Source: Lentisphaera profundi
GTDB taxonomy: Bacteria > Verrucomicrobiota > Lentisphaeria > Lentisphaerales > Lentisphaeraceae
Direction of reading: 5' to 3'
Assembly: GCF_028728065.1 (NCBI RefSeq)
Contig: NZ_CP117812.1
Coordinates: forward strand, 992,001 to 1,056,000
Length of the DNA stretch: 64,000 nucleotides
Each line of letters starts with the position of its first letter. Position 1 is the first letter of the stretch. Shown piece by piece: positions 44,070 through 52,985 of the stretch. The notes under the pieces were generated by a model, which made no database searches, was not told the origin of the DNA, and was given only the letters and a program-made list of their open reading frames with translations. Both the position numbers and the translations under genes were made by a program.

Positions 44070-46328
44070 GTGAAAGAAGAAGAAATTAAAACTTTGGTAG
44101 AATGTCCCACGATAAAAGTTGAACGTGCAGACCTAAACTTATCGACAACTGTGATTCGAAAAGGTCACAGTATTGTACCAAAGCTAAGTACTCAAACAGC
44201 CGATATTATCGATACACAGATATTTCAAGAACAGCAAAGTTCTACTAGCATTAATTTAAGTGAAGAAAGCATAAGTGAAGAAAGCTTAGAAAAACATGTC
44301 AATATTGATCTTGTTTACGACTTAGGAGAAGCTTTTGCGGAAGGGGCACAAGGTTCTATTCATTCGGCTAAGGATATACATTTAAAAAGAATTGTTGCCG
44401 TGAAAGCTCTGAAAGAACATTCGATGAGGCGTTCTTTTATTAACGAAGCGCAATTAACGGCTCAACTGGACCATCCCGCTATTATTCCGATCTATAGTCT
44501 TAATTCAGATGAGAATAGCGGCATTTATTTTTCAATGAAGAAGGTCAATGGGGTCACGCTTAACCAGTACCTTACTAAAGTTTGTGATCATTATTACTTC
44601 CATGGCTTTAATTTAAAAAATGAAGCCAGCTCTTTAGTGACTCGCTTGGAACATTTCATAAAGATTTGCGAAGCGGTTCAGTATGCCCATTCAAAAGCCG
44701 TAGTTCACCGTGATTTAAAGCCTGATAATATCATGATTGGTGAGTCACGAGAAGTTTATGTTATGGACTGGGGTATTGCTTACTGCATGGATGGTCCCGA
44801 GAACCAAAAACCGGAAGTTATAGAGAGAACTAAAAAAATCATTTGTGGCTCACCGGGTTATATCGATCCTCAAATGGTGTGTAATAATACTCCAGCGGAA
44901 TGTACTGATATTTACTCTTTAGGCATGATTCTCCATGAAATGTGTACTTTGCAAAGAGGCTTTACGGGATTTAGTACCAATGAACTTTTTGAACAAGCCG
45001 TGAAAGGTGATTTTCCTGAAATAAAGCATCGTTTTAGTAGTGGAGTAATATCAGCGGAACTAAAAGCTATTATTGAAAAAGCACGTGCTCCAGAACTTAT
45101 CTTTCGCTACAATTCCGTAGAAGAACTTTGCGAAGATGTAAGACGTTTGTTACGCAATGATGAAGTATCGAGTTTGCCCGATAAACCCCTAAGAAAAGTC
45201 ATGCGATGGGCACAGAAAAACCCTCATAAAATAACGGTAATAATGATCTCGCTAATCATGAGTTTATCTAGTTTGGTTATTTATAGTTTATTCAAACAAA
45301 ATCAGACGATCGTTGAAGCTCGTATACGTGAAAATACTTTTGCTCAACTACAGAGTCATGTTGCAGAAAAAGCTCATTTGATTGATAGCCAAATGACTAA
45401 GTTAGAACAGTTATTAAGTCGTGTAAGTGCAAGTTTATTAAGTATGCCCACGGTTCGTGATGAGACGCTTAAACTCTATTCATCAAATGATTTTTCTAAG
45501 CCCGAGACAAAACCTCCTGGGACCGTTTATTCCAGTATATTTGGCAAAGAAGTAAATGTTAATACCATGGTGTATAAGCTCGCTCCAGAAGTCAAATTTA
45601 ATGAAGTTGAAAATATATTAGATTACTTATTCTCTTTTAAAGATGACTTTGTGAAGGTCATGTTGAAAAGTAAGCTAAATAGCCCGAGCCATTTGAGTAG
45701 AGAGCAAATCAATCCAGAGCAGATACTGATGAGTCCTCTACCTGCACGCTGGCTTTACTGCGGTTTGGAGAACGGCGTTTTTGTCTCATTTCCAGGAAAA
45801 GGTGGTTACCCAGCAGAATATGACCACCGTAATCGCCCTTGGTATAAAGATGCGAAAAATCGAAAGGGTGTTTACTGGGCGAAACCTTATTACGATATTA
45901 ATGGTCTAGGAATAGTGCTTCCATGTACAATTGGACTCTACAATAAAGAAAATGAATTTAGTGGCGTTTTGGCTCTTGATGTAACATTAGATTTTCTAGC
46001 CAAAAAGTTGATGTTAAATGATGATGAAAAACGAATTGTAGGATTACAAGAATCAACAATTTTGAATCCGGATGGCGAGATTATCATTACTAGTTCACTC
46101 TTGAAAAGTAAGGAGAAAAATACGGAGTTCAATAATCAAGCTATTGAACGTCGGCCTTATCATAATGATTTAGTATTAAAAGCAGTACAAGCCAATAAAA
46201 ACACAATCATCTATGTGAGAGAGGGCGGGCAAAAAGTTATTTATGCACTGAACCGTATTCCCGCTTTAAATTGGTTTTATATAGAAAAGTACGACGCTCA
46301 AAAAATACTTAAAAAGAAGGTCAATTAG
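44070..46328 (+). CDS. Transmembrane Ser/Thr kinase with C-terminal Cache sensor domain
   Basis: 752 residues, GTG start with AGGTG just upstream. An 80-residue acidic/Ser-rich N-terminal tail precedes the kinase domain (~82-365): Gly loop GEAFAEGAQGS, Lys112 in IVAVKALK, HRDLKPDN at 213-220, DWG at 233-235 and SPGYIDPQ. Unlike the kinase at 41275 it keeps all catalytic residues. One transmembrane helix (~389-408) is followed by a double-Cache ectodomain (~410-745) with YDHRNRPWYKDAKNRKGVYW and GVLALDVTLDFLAKKL. Cache domains sense small periplasmic ligands. A second transmembrane helix is not evident, so the C-terminus stays outside. It is a ligand-gated kinase; the ligand is unknown. Confidence 0.9.
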   Translation: MKEEEIKTLVECPTIKVERADLNLSTTVIRKGHSIVPKLSTQTADIIDTQIFQEQQSSTSINLSEESISEESLEKHVNIDLVYDLGEAFAEGAQGSIHSAKDIHLKRIVAVKALKEHSMRRSFINEAQLTAQLDHPAIIPIYSLNSDENSGIYFSMKKVNGVTLNQYLTKVCDHYYFHGFNLKNEASSLVTRLEHFIKICEAVQYAHSKAVVHRDLKPDNIMIGESREVYVMDWGIAYCMDGPENQKPEVIERTKKIICGSPGYIDPQMVCNNTPAECTDIYSLGMILHEMCTLQRGFTGFSTNELFEQAVKGDFPEIKHRFSSGVISAELKAIIEKARAPELIFRYNSVEELCEDVRRLLRNDEVSSLPDKPLRKVMRWAQKNPHKITVIMISLIMSLSSLVIYSLFKQNQTIVEARIRENTFAQLQSHVAEKAHLIDSQMTKLEQLLSRVSASLLSMPTVRDETLKLYSSNDFSKPETKPPGTVYSSIFGKEVNVNTMVYKLAPEVKFNEVENILDYLFSFKDDFVKVMLKSKLNSPSHLSREQINPEQILMSPLPARWLYCGLENGVFVSFPGKGGYPAEYDHRNRPWYKDAKNRKGVYWAKPYYDINGLGIVLPCTIGLYNKENEFSGVLALDVTLDFLAKKLMLNDDEKRIVGLQESTILNPDGEIIITSSLLKSKEKNTEFNNQAIERRPYHNDLVLKAVQANKNTIIYVREGGQKVIYALNRIPALNWFYIEKYDAQKILKKKVN

Positions 46329-46828
46329 TTTTTTGCACAGCGTTTCTTAAGCCAATCCTGATGATAATCTTCTGCGATATAAAATTCACTTGCAGGAAGA
46401 ATTAAAGTTAGAGTATTCTCGGCATCATATTGCTTTCTTAAATTTTCAAGAATAGCTTTTTGCTCAAGGTTGAAGTAATAAATTCGACCTCGAAAATCTT
46501 TTCCAAACATATCATTCTTGGCTTTGATTCTTTTTGCTGGAAATTCTGAAAAGAATTTTCTTGCCACTTTTAAAAAAGCCCCTTTTTCTAAACTGACTTC
46601 AACAGCTTCGACGTGACCATTTTTGCGTGCATTTTCATAAGTGGGATTGGTTGTTGTGCCACCCGTGTAACCGCATTTAGTATCTTGAACGCCTTGCTGG
46701 GATTGCATGAATGACTGCACGTTCCAAAAACATCCAGAAGAAATCATGAGAGTAGGATTATCATATTCTTCTGCACATGAGAGGAGAAGTGAAAGAACGA
46801 TAAATACAGTGGAAAATATTTTAAGCAT
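46325..46828 (-). CDS. msrA: Peptide-methionine (S)-S-oxide reductase, lipoprotein
   Basis: 167 residues. The N-terminus ends in a lipobox (VLSLLLSC), so the mature enzyme is predicted to be anchored in the envelope. The MsrA motif is SSGCFWNVQSFMQSQQGV, with the catalytic Cys, followed by CGYTGGTTTNPTYENA and GHVEAVEVSLE, which carries the catalytic Glu. The usual GCFWGxE has Asn and Gln in place of Gly and Glu here. It repairs oxidised methionine in exported proteins. Its stop overlaps the stop of the Cache-kinase gene by four bases in convergent orientation. Confidence 0.9.
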   Translation of the reverse strand: MLKIFSTVFIVLSLLLSCAEEYDNPTLMISSGCFWNVQSFMQSQQGVQDTKCGYTGGTTTNPTYENARKNGHVEAVEVSLEKGAFLKVARKFFSEFPAKRIKAKNDMFGKDFRGRIYYFNLEQKAILENLRKQYDAENTLTLILPASEFYIAEDYHQDWLKKRCAKN

Positions 46829-46945
46829 GGATTAATCATATCGAAGTAGGTTCTAAAAACAAATCAGTAGCTCTAAAGTATAAGAGCTTTTCTTGAAGTC
46901 TTTTATTGTTTCATGGCATACAAACAATAAATAGGGATCAATAAA

Positions 46946-47902
46946 ATGACAAGATTTGAATACTTTTACAATTCAATGAAACGTGAATTAAGTCTACAAG
47001 CAAAATCAGAAAAAACTCAAGAGGCATATCTACGAGCTTTGAGAAGAATAGGGAAAAGGCAAAATAAAGATTTGAATGAGATCAGCCAAGAAGACATCAA
47101 AGAGTACTTTTATCGTTTAAAACTTTGTTATTCGATGCCAAGCTTAAAAGCCGATCGAAGTGGCTTACTTTTTTTCTATACTTATGTTTTATTTAGAGAT
47201 TGGGACTGGAACAAAATCATTCGTGTAAGAGTCAAGAGTCGACTACCTGATATACTGAGTCAATCTGAGTTGAGTCATGTTTTCTCTTATGTGAATAAAT
47301 GGCGCTTTAGGGTGTGTTTATTTACTATTTATAGTATGGGTCTCCGTATTAGTGAAGCCCTGAGAATACGCCCTGGCGATATTTGTCCCGATAGGAAGCT
47401 TTTACATGTACGTGATGGGAAAACATGTAGAGATCGTTTAGTGCCCATACCAGATCTAACTTTAATCATGATAAACGATTACTGGTTAAGTCATCAAAAT
47501 TCATTTTACATATTTCCGAAAGTAAATAAACGAGGAATAGCTCTTCAAGAAAACAATCAGATGTCAATCCCTTCGGTTCAAGCAGCATTTAGAATGGCAG
47601 TTTTGGAGAGTTCGGTAATGAAACGTCTAAGTGTGCATAGTCTTAGGCATAGCTATGCGACACATTTACTTGAATCCGGTGTTCCTATCCTAGCTATAAA
47701 AGAAGTTCTAGGGCACAAAAGTATTGTGACAACAATGGTGTATATGAGATTGACTAATGTGATGCAAGAAAATCGTAATGAGCAAATAAGACAGTTGATG
47801 TCTCAATACGTATTTTTAAATAGTTGTGATGATTTAAGTTTAAACCTATCCGTTTATAGCAAGGATGAGTTCCATCAACTCAAGGGCAAAAAGAATGAGT
47901 AA
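46946..47902 (+). CDS. Tyrosine recombinase (phage integrase/XerC-like family)
   Basis: 318 residues. The N-terminal SAM-like core-binding domain (LSLQAKSEKTQEAYLRALRR) and the catalytic domain are intact: Arg in YSMGLRISEALRI, HSLRHSYATHL with His and Arg, GHKSIVTTMVYM with His and the nucleophile Tyr. The domain resembles integrases that accompany IS91-like and integron elements, but no IS91 transposase, attI or attC site is seen. It stands alone between msrA and a small membrane protein gene, so it may be a chromosomal integron-like or orphan mobile-element gene. AGGGATCA lies upstream of the ATG. Confidence 0.92.
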   Translation: MTRFEYFYNSMKRELSLQAKSEKTQEAYLRALRRIGKRQNKDLNEISQEDIKEYFYRLKLCYSMPSLKADRSGLLFFYTYVLFRDWDWNKIIRVRVKSRLPDILSQSELSHVFSYVNKWRFRVCLFTIYSMGLRISEALRIRPGDICPDRKLLHVRDGKTCRDRLVPIPDLTLIMINDYWLSHQNSFYIFPKVNKRGIALQENNQMSIPSVQAAFRMAVLESSVMKRLSVHSLRHSYATHLLESGVPILAIKEVLGHKSIVTTMVYMRLTNVMQENRNEQIRQLMSQYVFLNSCDDLSLNLSVYSKDEFHQLKGKKNE

Positions 47903-47905
47903 GAC

Positions 47906-48313
47906 TTACTTTTTGCTGTATTTCCTAGGATCTTGATCTTCAAAACTTGAGAGTATGTGGATGGAGTTCGGATTTTTAATGTGTATCTCAAAAGCAACCT
48001 GACCGCTACGGCTATATAAGTAATAGGTATTATGATTTATTTTGCGGTAATCAAGGTAATTATTCAAAGTCTCACAAACGCCATTTGCATAGAAAGTCAG
48101 AGGGTGATAAGCCTGCTTCGTGTTAGTCCATTGACCAACGATGGGGTCTTCATCATAGAGCATTGCATCTACATATTCTTCTTGAGTACCCCAAGAAACA
48201 ACTGCAAATTTTAACATACTGAGAGCGAGTAAAAGTAGTAATAAGGAGAAACGCCTTTTATCACGCTTTTGCGGAATAAGGGGGAGTTGACTTAGTGTTT
48301 TTACTTTTTTCAT
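47906..48313 (-). CDS. Small single-pass membrane protein of unknown function
   Basis: 135 residues. A basic N-terminus (IPQKRDKRR), one hydrophobic helix (about 23-40), then an exported domain starting IVGQWTN and F-x3-GVC. Length, helix position and the I-V/I-G-x-W and G-x-C features resemble the protein at 9390-9800. No known family. It is convergent with the recombinase, with three bases between stops. Confidence 0.68.
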   Translation of the reverse strand: MKKVKTLSQLPLIPQKRDKRRFSLLLLLLALSMLKFAVVSWGTQEEYVDAMLYDEDPIVGQWTNTKQAYHPLTFYANGVCETLNNYLDYRKINHNTYYLYSRSGQVAFEIHIKNPNSIHILSSFEDQDPRKYSKK

Positions 48314-48439
48314 ATGAGAGGCTTTTCTTAAATTTTAAGTATATATACTATATAAACGATGCAATTCGTCACATATTGTCACGAATGCTTATTTATTTTC
48401 AATAAAAAAACTTTACGTCTCTAATATATTACTTTATAG

Positions 48440-50983
48440 ATGTTTTTTAAAGCTTTGCGCAATGATGCTTTAAGGTTACTTTGCATAAGTTTATTTATAT
48501 CTAATAAAAAGTCCTCTATGCCTTTCTTTAATAATTTCATTTTCCCAAAATCATTTGTGTTGATGCTAATGGTTTTTGTGAATGTTCTTTATTCAGTAGA
48601 GATGCGAAGTGGTGTGGATGCTCAAGGACTTATTCACGTTCGTGTTTGGGGCTTAGTTCAAGGTCCCGGAAGTACTTCCGCAGAACGTGCCGATTGGCGA
48701 GTTTTAAAAGCCTTTGAAAAGGCTTATCCGCATATTCGCCTGCACAATGCGGCTGGAATTAATTTACCCGGTGTAGGCAATGAAAATGATGTGGGCCCTT
48801 TATTAGCGATATCAGGTGGAATAGCCCCGGATATTCTCTACGTCAATTTCAGAAAGTCAGCTTCCTATATAGATAATGAATTTCTCTATCCCTTAGATGA
48901 ATATATTGCAGAGTACGCAAAGCTTCATGGCGAATCTAGTCTAAAAGATCTTATCCACCCAGCCCTCAATAAAGTAGTGACTCGTCTAGGCCCAGTCCAA
49001 GGCGATCGTCAAATGAAGACTTGGATGATTCCCGCAGAGCCCTTAGTGATGACCATGATTTACCGCAAAGATCTATTTGCAAGAAGTGGTCTAGATCCCA
49101 ATAAAGCTCCCGAAAACTGGACTCAAATGTATGCGGCATGTGAGCAGATAGTGGCTTCGGATCCTTCAAGTTATGGCGTCTTAGCGACGGCAAGAGGGGG
49201 GACATCATGGAATTTCATGCCTTACTTGAGTAGTAGTGGAACACAAGTTTTGACTGAAGATGCACAAGGGGAATGGAAAGCTAGTTTTGCTCGAAAAGAA
49301 GCCGTTTCTGCTTTGGAGTTTTATGCCCGTTTACATGCAGGGCTGCGCAAAGATGGGAAAACGAGAGGCTTTGCTACTTCGAATAAAAACCTTTTAGACG
49401 AAGGGAAAATCGCCATGGCCATGACCTACCTTGGTGGAGATGAAATGGCAAAGGTTGATACTTCAGGAGCCCAATGGGGTTTTGCTCCCGTACCAAAAGG
49501 CCCCACGGGAATTAGTAGTGCTGAAATTAATGCACGTATGTGGGGGATTTTTCGAGGTCAAAAAGATAAACGCGTTCGTGATGCAGCTTTTGAATGGTTA
49601 GCTTACCGCAAATCGAAAGCAGCGGTTAAAATCCGTGTGGATACTTTTATTGAGGCCAATGAAATTTCGGCTATTAATCCCAATCTATTAGATCGTTTAG
49701 GAGAAGAATACAAAAAGTACGAAATTTTTATTAACCAAGATCTGAAAAAACTCTATAAAGATTTAATTACGACTGCCAAGCCAGAGCCCTATGGAACGAA
49801 TTGTGATTTAGTTTACGATTATTTAGATAAGCCGGTACAGGCGGCTATTTTATGGGCTAGAGAGGGGAATCTCGAAAATCAATCAGAGCCAGTCATTCAC
49901 AAAACTCTATTTGCCTTTTTAAGTGAGGGACAAAAAGAACTTGAACGGGAGATGCTCAAAGAATTGCCCGAAAAAGAACGAAAAAAGAGGAATAGGGTGG
50001 CGATGATCGTTACGATTAGCCTATTTACTATTTTCTTATTCACCTTTTATAAAGTCCTAAAAATCCTTTCTCCTGTGGGGCAACGCAATAATTCTTGGCA
50101 AATTAAGAAGTATTGGAAAGCTTATGTCATCTTGCTACCTGCGCTAGCAATCATATGTCTTTGGCAGTATTACCCCTTGTTGAGAGGCGCACTTATGGCC
50201 TTTCAAGATTATAAGATCTCAATTCCCATTGTTAATTGGGTAGGTTTTGATAATTTTGCCGATGTGCTTTATGATAAAAACTTTTGGTACTCATTGTGGT
50301 TAACTTTTTATTATTCCTTTTTAGTGATTAGTTTTACTTGGTTGCCACCCTTGTTACTGGCAATTATGCTGGATGAAATCCCCAAGTTTTCAGTATTTTT
50401 TCGAGTTCTCTATTACTTACCTGCATTAATTTCCGGCTTAGTCGTCATTTTTCTTTGGAAGCAATTTTTTGATCCCAGTCCTCAGGGTTTATTTAATCAA
50501 GTCCTGGCTTATGTGCATATTGGGCAACAGTATTGGTTTGAAGATCCTCACTTAGCGATGTTTTGCCTGATTATTCCTCTTGCATGGGCAAGTTTGGGGC
50601 CTGGGTGTTTGATATATTTAGCTGCCTTGAAAGGAGTGGCACCCGACTTGTATGAAGCGGCTGAAATTGATGGTGCTAATTATTGGCAAAAAATACGTTT
50701 TGTTCTCGTACCCAAACTTTGGCCCTTGCTAATTATTACCCTTATTGGTCAAATGATCATAAGTTTCAATGCCGCTGAAAACGTTTTAGCAATGACTGGT
50801 GGTGGTCCTAATGGAGCGACCAATGTCACGGGCTTATTGATCTTCAAAAAAGCCTTCGTGTATACTGAATTTGGAACGGCTACAGCAATGGCCTGGATCA
50901 TGAGTTTATTTCTAATTGGTTTCACCGTTTATCAATTAAAAATTCTTTCCAATCTCGAATTTAAAACCACGGGCAATGACTAA
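48440..50983 (+). CDS. Fused ABC sugar-type solute-binding protein and MalF-type permease
   Basis: 847 residues from ATG 48440; Met27 (48518) begins a better signal peptide (MPFFNNFIFPKSFVLMLMVF), and neither start has a strong ribosome site. Residues ~50-470 form a family-1 extracellular solute-binding domain (VRVWGLVQGPGS; GIAPDILYVNFRKSASYID). One helix (~515-535) then leads to a six-helix permease (~550-845) with the EAA loop EAAEIDGANYWQKIRFVLVP. Binding protein and permease are normally separate genes; here they are one chain. The next gene is the second permease, overlapping by one base (TAATG). The ATPase is not in the window and is probably shared. Oligosaccharide import is likely. 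Confidence 0.9.
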   Translation: MFFKALRNDALRLLCISLFISNKKSSMPFFNNFIFPKSFVLMLMVFVNVLYSVEMRSGVDAQGLIHVRVWGLVQGPGSTSAERADWRVLKAFEKAYPHIRLHNAAGINLPGVGNENDVGPLLAISGGIAPDILYVNFRKSASYIDNEFLYPLDEYIAEYAKLHGESSLKDLIHPALNKVVTRLGPVQGDRQMKTWMIPAEPLVMTMIYRKDLFARSGLDPNKAPENWTQMYAACEQIVASDPSSYGVLATARGGTSWNFMPYLSSSGTQVLTEDAQGEWKASFARKEAVSALEFYARLHAGLRKDGKTRGFATSNKNLLDEGKIAMAMTYLGGDEMAKVDTSGAQWGFAPVPKGPTGISSAEINARMWGIFRGQKDKRVRDAAFEWLAYRKSKAAVKIRVDTFIEANEISAINPNLLDRLGEEYKKYEIFINQDLKKLYKDLITTAKPEPYGTNCDLVYDYLDKPVQAAILWAREGNLENQSEPVIHKTLFAFLSEGQKELEREMLKELPEKERKKRNRVAMIVTISLFTIFLFTFYKVLKILSPVGQRNNSWQIKKYWKAYVILLPALAIICLWQYYPLLRGALMAFQDYKISIPIVNWVGFDNFADVLYDKNFWYSLWLTFYYSFLVISFTWLPPLLLAIMLDEIPKFSVFFRVLYYLPALISGLVVIFLWKQFFDPSPQGLFNQVLAYVHIGQQYWFEDPHLAMFCLIIPLAWASLGPGCLIYLAALKGVAPDLYEAAEIDGANYWQKIRFVLVPKLWPLLIITLIGQMIISFNAAENVLAMTGGGPNGATNVTGLLIFKKAFVYTEFGTATAMAWIMSLFLIGFTVYQLKILSNLEFKTTGND

Positions 50984-52857
50984 TGCCTTTATTAAATGAA
51001 GTGTCGCAAAAATCGACTAAGGGACGAGGACTCATATTAGCTTTCTATTTCTTTTTAGCTTTAGGTGCCTTAAGCATGATAGTGCCTTTCTTACTGATGT
51101 TTTCAGGTTCGATGAAAGGACAGTATAACTCAAGTAGGCTCAATCTCGTTCCTCAGTATTTATATGATGACTTAGAATTGTATCGTACTTGGTGCGAAAG
51201 TAAATACACTAAAATTGACAATTATAATGCGTCGAATGAAATTCCTTATATGAGTTTTTCTGAGTTAGAAGTTCTAGCTGCGGAAAAAGAAAAAGAACTT
51301 TTAAAACAGTATAAATCATATCTGAATGAGAATGTAGGGAGTATCTATAATTCGCGCTTAGGTCATGTGAATGCGAGTAATAAAAATCTTCCGGAACTGG
51401 GATTGGAATTCATTCGACATTTGGATGATAATTTTGGCGGACTCAATAAGACTAATCAAGCCTTGAAACTCAATATGCCTAACTGGCAATCACTTGCTGG
51501 CGCCGTTATCCAACAGAATTTTTTTAGTAAAAGCTTTACTGCAAATGATTCTGCCTTAATGACAGAATTGATCGAATTTAAGCAGCAAGCTAATCAAGCG
51601 GATTTATTTTACCCTAGTGTAGATGGTCAGTTTCGCAGTCAAATGATTTTGCCTTTTACGGGGACGGACTTAGAAGAGATCAGTAAAATGACGGGCTTAG
51701 AAATCAAGGCAATTCACGAGCTCCATTTATCTCATACACAAGGCAATGATTGGTACAATAAACAACGATCAAGTTTTATTAGGCAATTTTTAAATCCTCG
51801 ATATATCGACTTGAAAAAGACAGCAACACAAAAAATAAATTATCAGGATTTCATAAAAAATAATTTTCTCGGAGATATCAATACAGCACAAAAAGTTTTC
51901 CCGCATCTCAGTTCTTTTGAAGAAATAGAATTGATTACGCAAATGCCTAATAATTCTCAAGAAGCCGTGCTCTATGGTGCATATATAGAAAGATCTGCAG
52001 ACTTTGATTCATTGCTTTTGCGAGGTCCGCAAAGAGGCTTTCAAGGATTTTTATTAGATGAGTATGGTGATTTAAAAAGTATTAATAAGGCGCTCAAGAG
52101 GGATTTTAATTCTATTCACGAAATTTATATTCCACAATCATCGCTTGATTATAACTATGTCTTAGAGAATAAAACTAAGTTGCGTTGGGATTTGGCAAGT
52201 ATTAATATTCGTTTCGTATTTAACTACCTCACCCAGCAAGGTCGTGCCGCTTGGGTGACTTTGGTTTTTTGTCTTTTAACCATCATTAGTTCACTAATCG
52301 TCAACCCTTTAGCTGCTTACGCCTTAAGTCGCTACCAGCTGCCTAGTACTTACAAAATTTTAATGTTTTTTATGGCAACCATGGCTTTCCCCGTCGCGGT
52401 TACTCAAATCCCTTCTTTTCTTTTGCTGAAAGACTTGGGCTTACTGAATACTTTTTGGGCTTTGGTATTGCCGACAATGGCGAATGGTTATTCGATTTTC
52501 ATTCTTAAAGGCTTTTTTGATTCTCTGCCCAAGGAACTCTATGAAGCTGCTTCTATTGATGGCGCAGGGGAGTTTCGCATGTTTTGGCAGATTACGCTGA
52601 ATTTATCTAAGCCCGTACTAGCTTTAATTGCCTTAAACAGTTTTACTGCGGCTTACGGAAACTTTATGTATGCCTTACTGATTTGCCAGGATGAATCTAT
52701 GTGGACCATAATGGTTTATCTCTTTAAGTTGCAGACAGAAGCCTCGCAGGCCGTGATATATGCGAGTTTAGTCGTTGCAGGAATACCCACTCTGATTATA
52801 TTTTTATCTTGTCAGAAAGTCATCATGAAGGGGATTGTGATTCCTTCTGAAAAGTGA
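50983..52857 (+). CDS. MalG-type ABC permease with a ~370-residue extra domain between helix 1 and the rest
   Basis: 624 residues, about 340 longer than MalG. TM1 is at ~15-40 (LILAFYFFLALGALSMIVPF). Residues ~45-415 are a soluble, mainly helical, exported insert of no known family (NLVPQYLYDDLELYRTWCES; LLLRGPQRGFQGFLLDEYGD). Then the permease core resumes with AAWVTLVFCLLTIISSLIVN and the EAA loop EAASIDGAGEFRMFWQITLN. The insert would face the periplasm and may dock the fused binding domain of the partner. Translationally coupled to it through TAATG. Confidence 0.9.
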   Translation: MPLLNEVSQKSTKGRGLILAFYFFLALGALSMIVPFLLMFSGSMKGQYNSSRLNLVPQYLYDDLELYRTWCESKYTKIDNYNASNEIPYMSFSELEVLAAEKEKELLKQYKSYLNENVGSIYNSRLGHVNASNKNLPELGLEFIRHLDDNFGGLNKTNQALKLNMPNWQSLAGAVIQQNFFSKSFTANDSALMTELIEFKQQANQADLFYPSVDGQFRSQMILPFTGTDLEEISKMTGLEIKAIHELHLSHTQGNDWYNKQRSSFIRQFLNPRYIDLKKTATQKINYQDFIKNNFLGDINTAQKVFPHLSSFEEIELITQMPNNSQEAVLYGAYIERSADFDSLLLRGPQRGFQGFLLDEYGDLKSINKALKRDFNSIHEIYIPQSSLDYNYVLENKTKLRWDLASINIRFVFNYLTQQGRAAWVTLVFCLLTIISSLIVNPLAAYALSRYQLPSTYKILMFFMATMAFPVAVTQIPSFLLLKDLGLLNTFWALVLPTMANGYSIFILKGFFDSLPKELYEAASIDGAGEFRMFWQITLNLSKPVLALIALNSFTAAYGNFMYALLICQDESMWTIMVYLFKLQTEASQAVIYASLVVAGIPTLIIFLSCQKVIMKGIVIPSEK

Positions 52858-52985
52858 TTTTTACTTAGATAAAGTCCTTTTGATCAAGTCTTGGCGGAAG
52901 AACTTTTTTCAGTAAAGCTAAAGATTTATCGCCGATCACAGTGCAAGCAATAGATTAGCACTTATTTTGTGCGAATTAAATTTAT

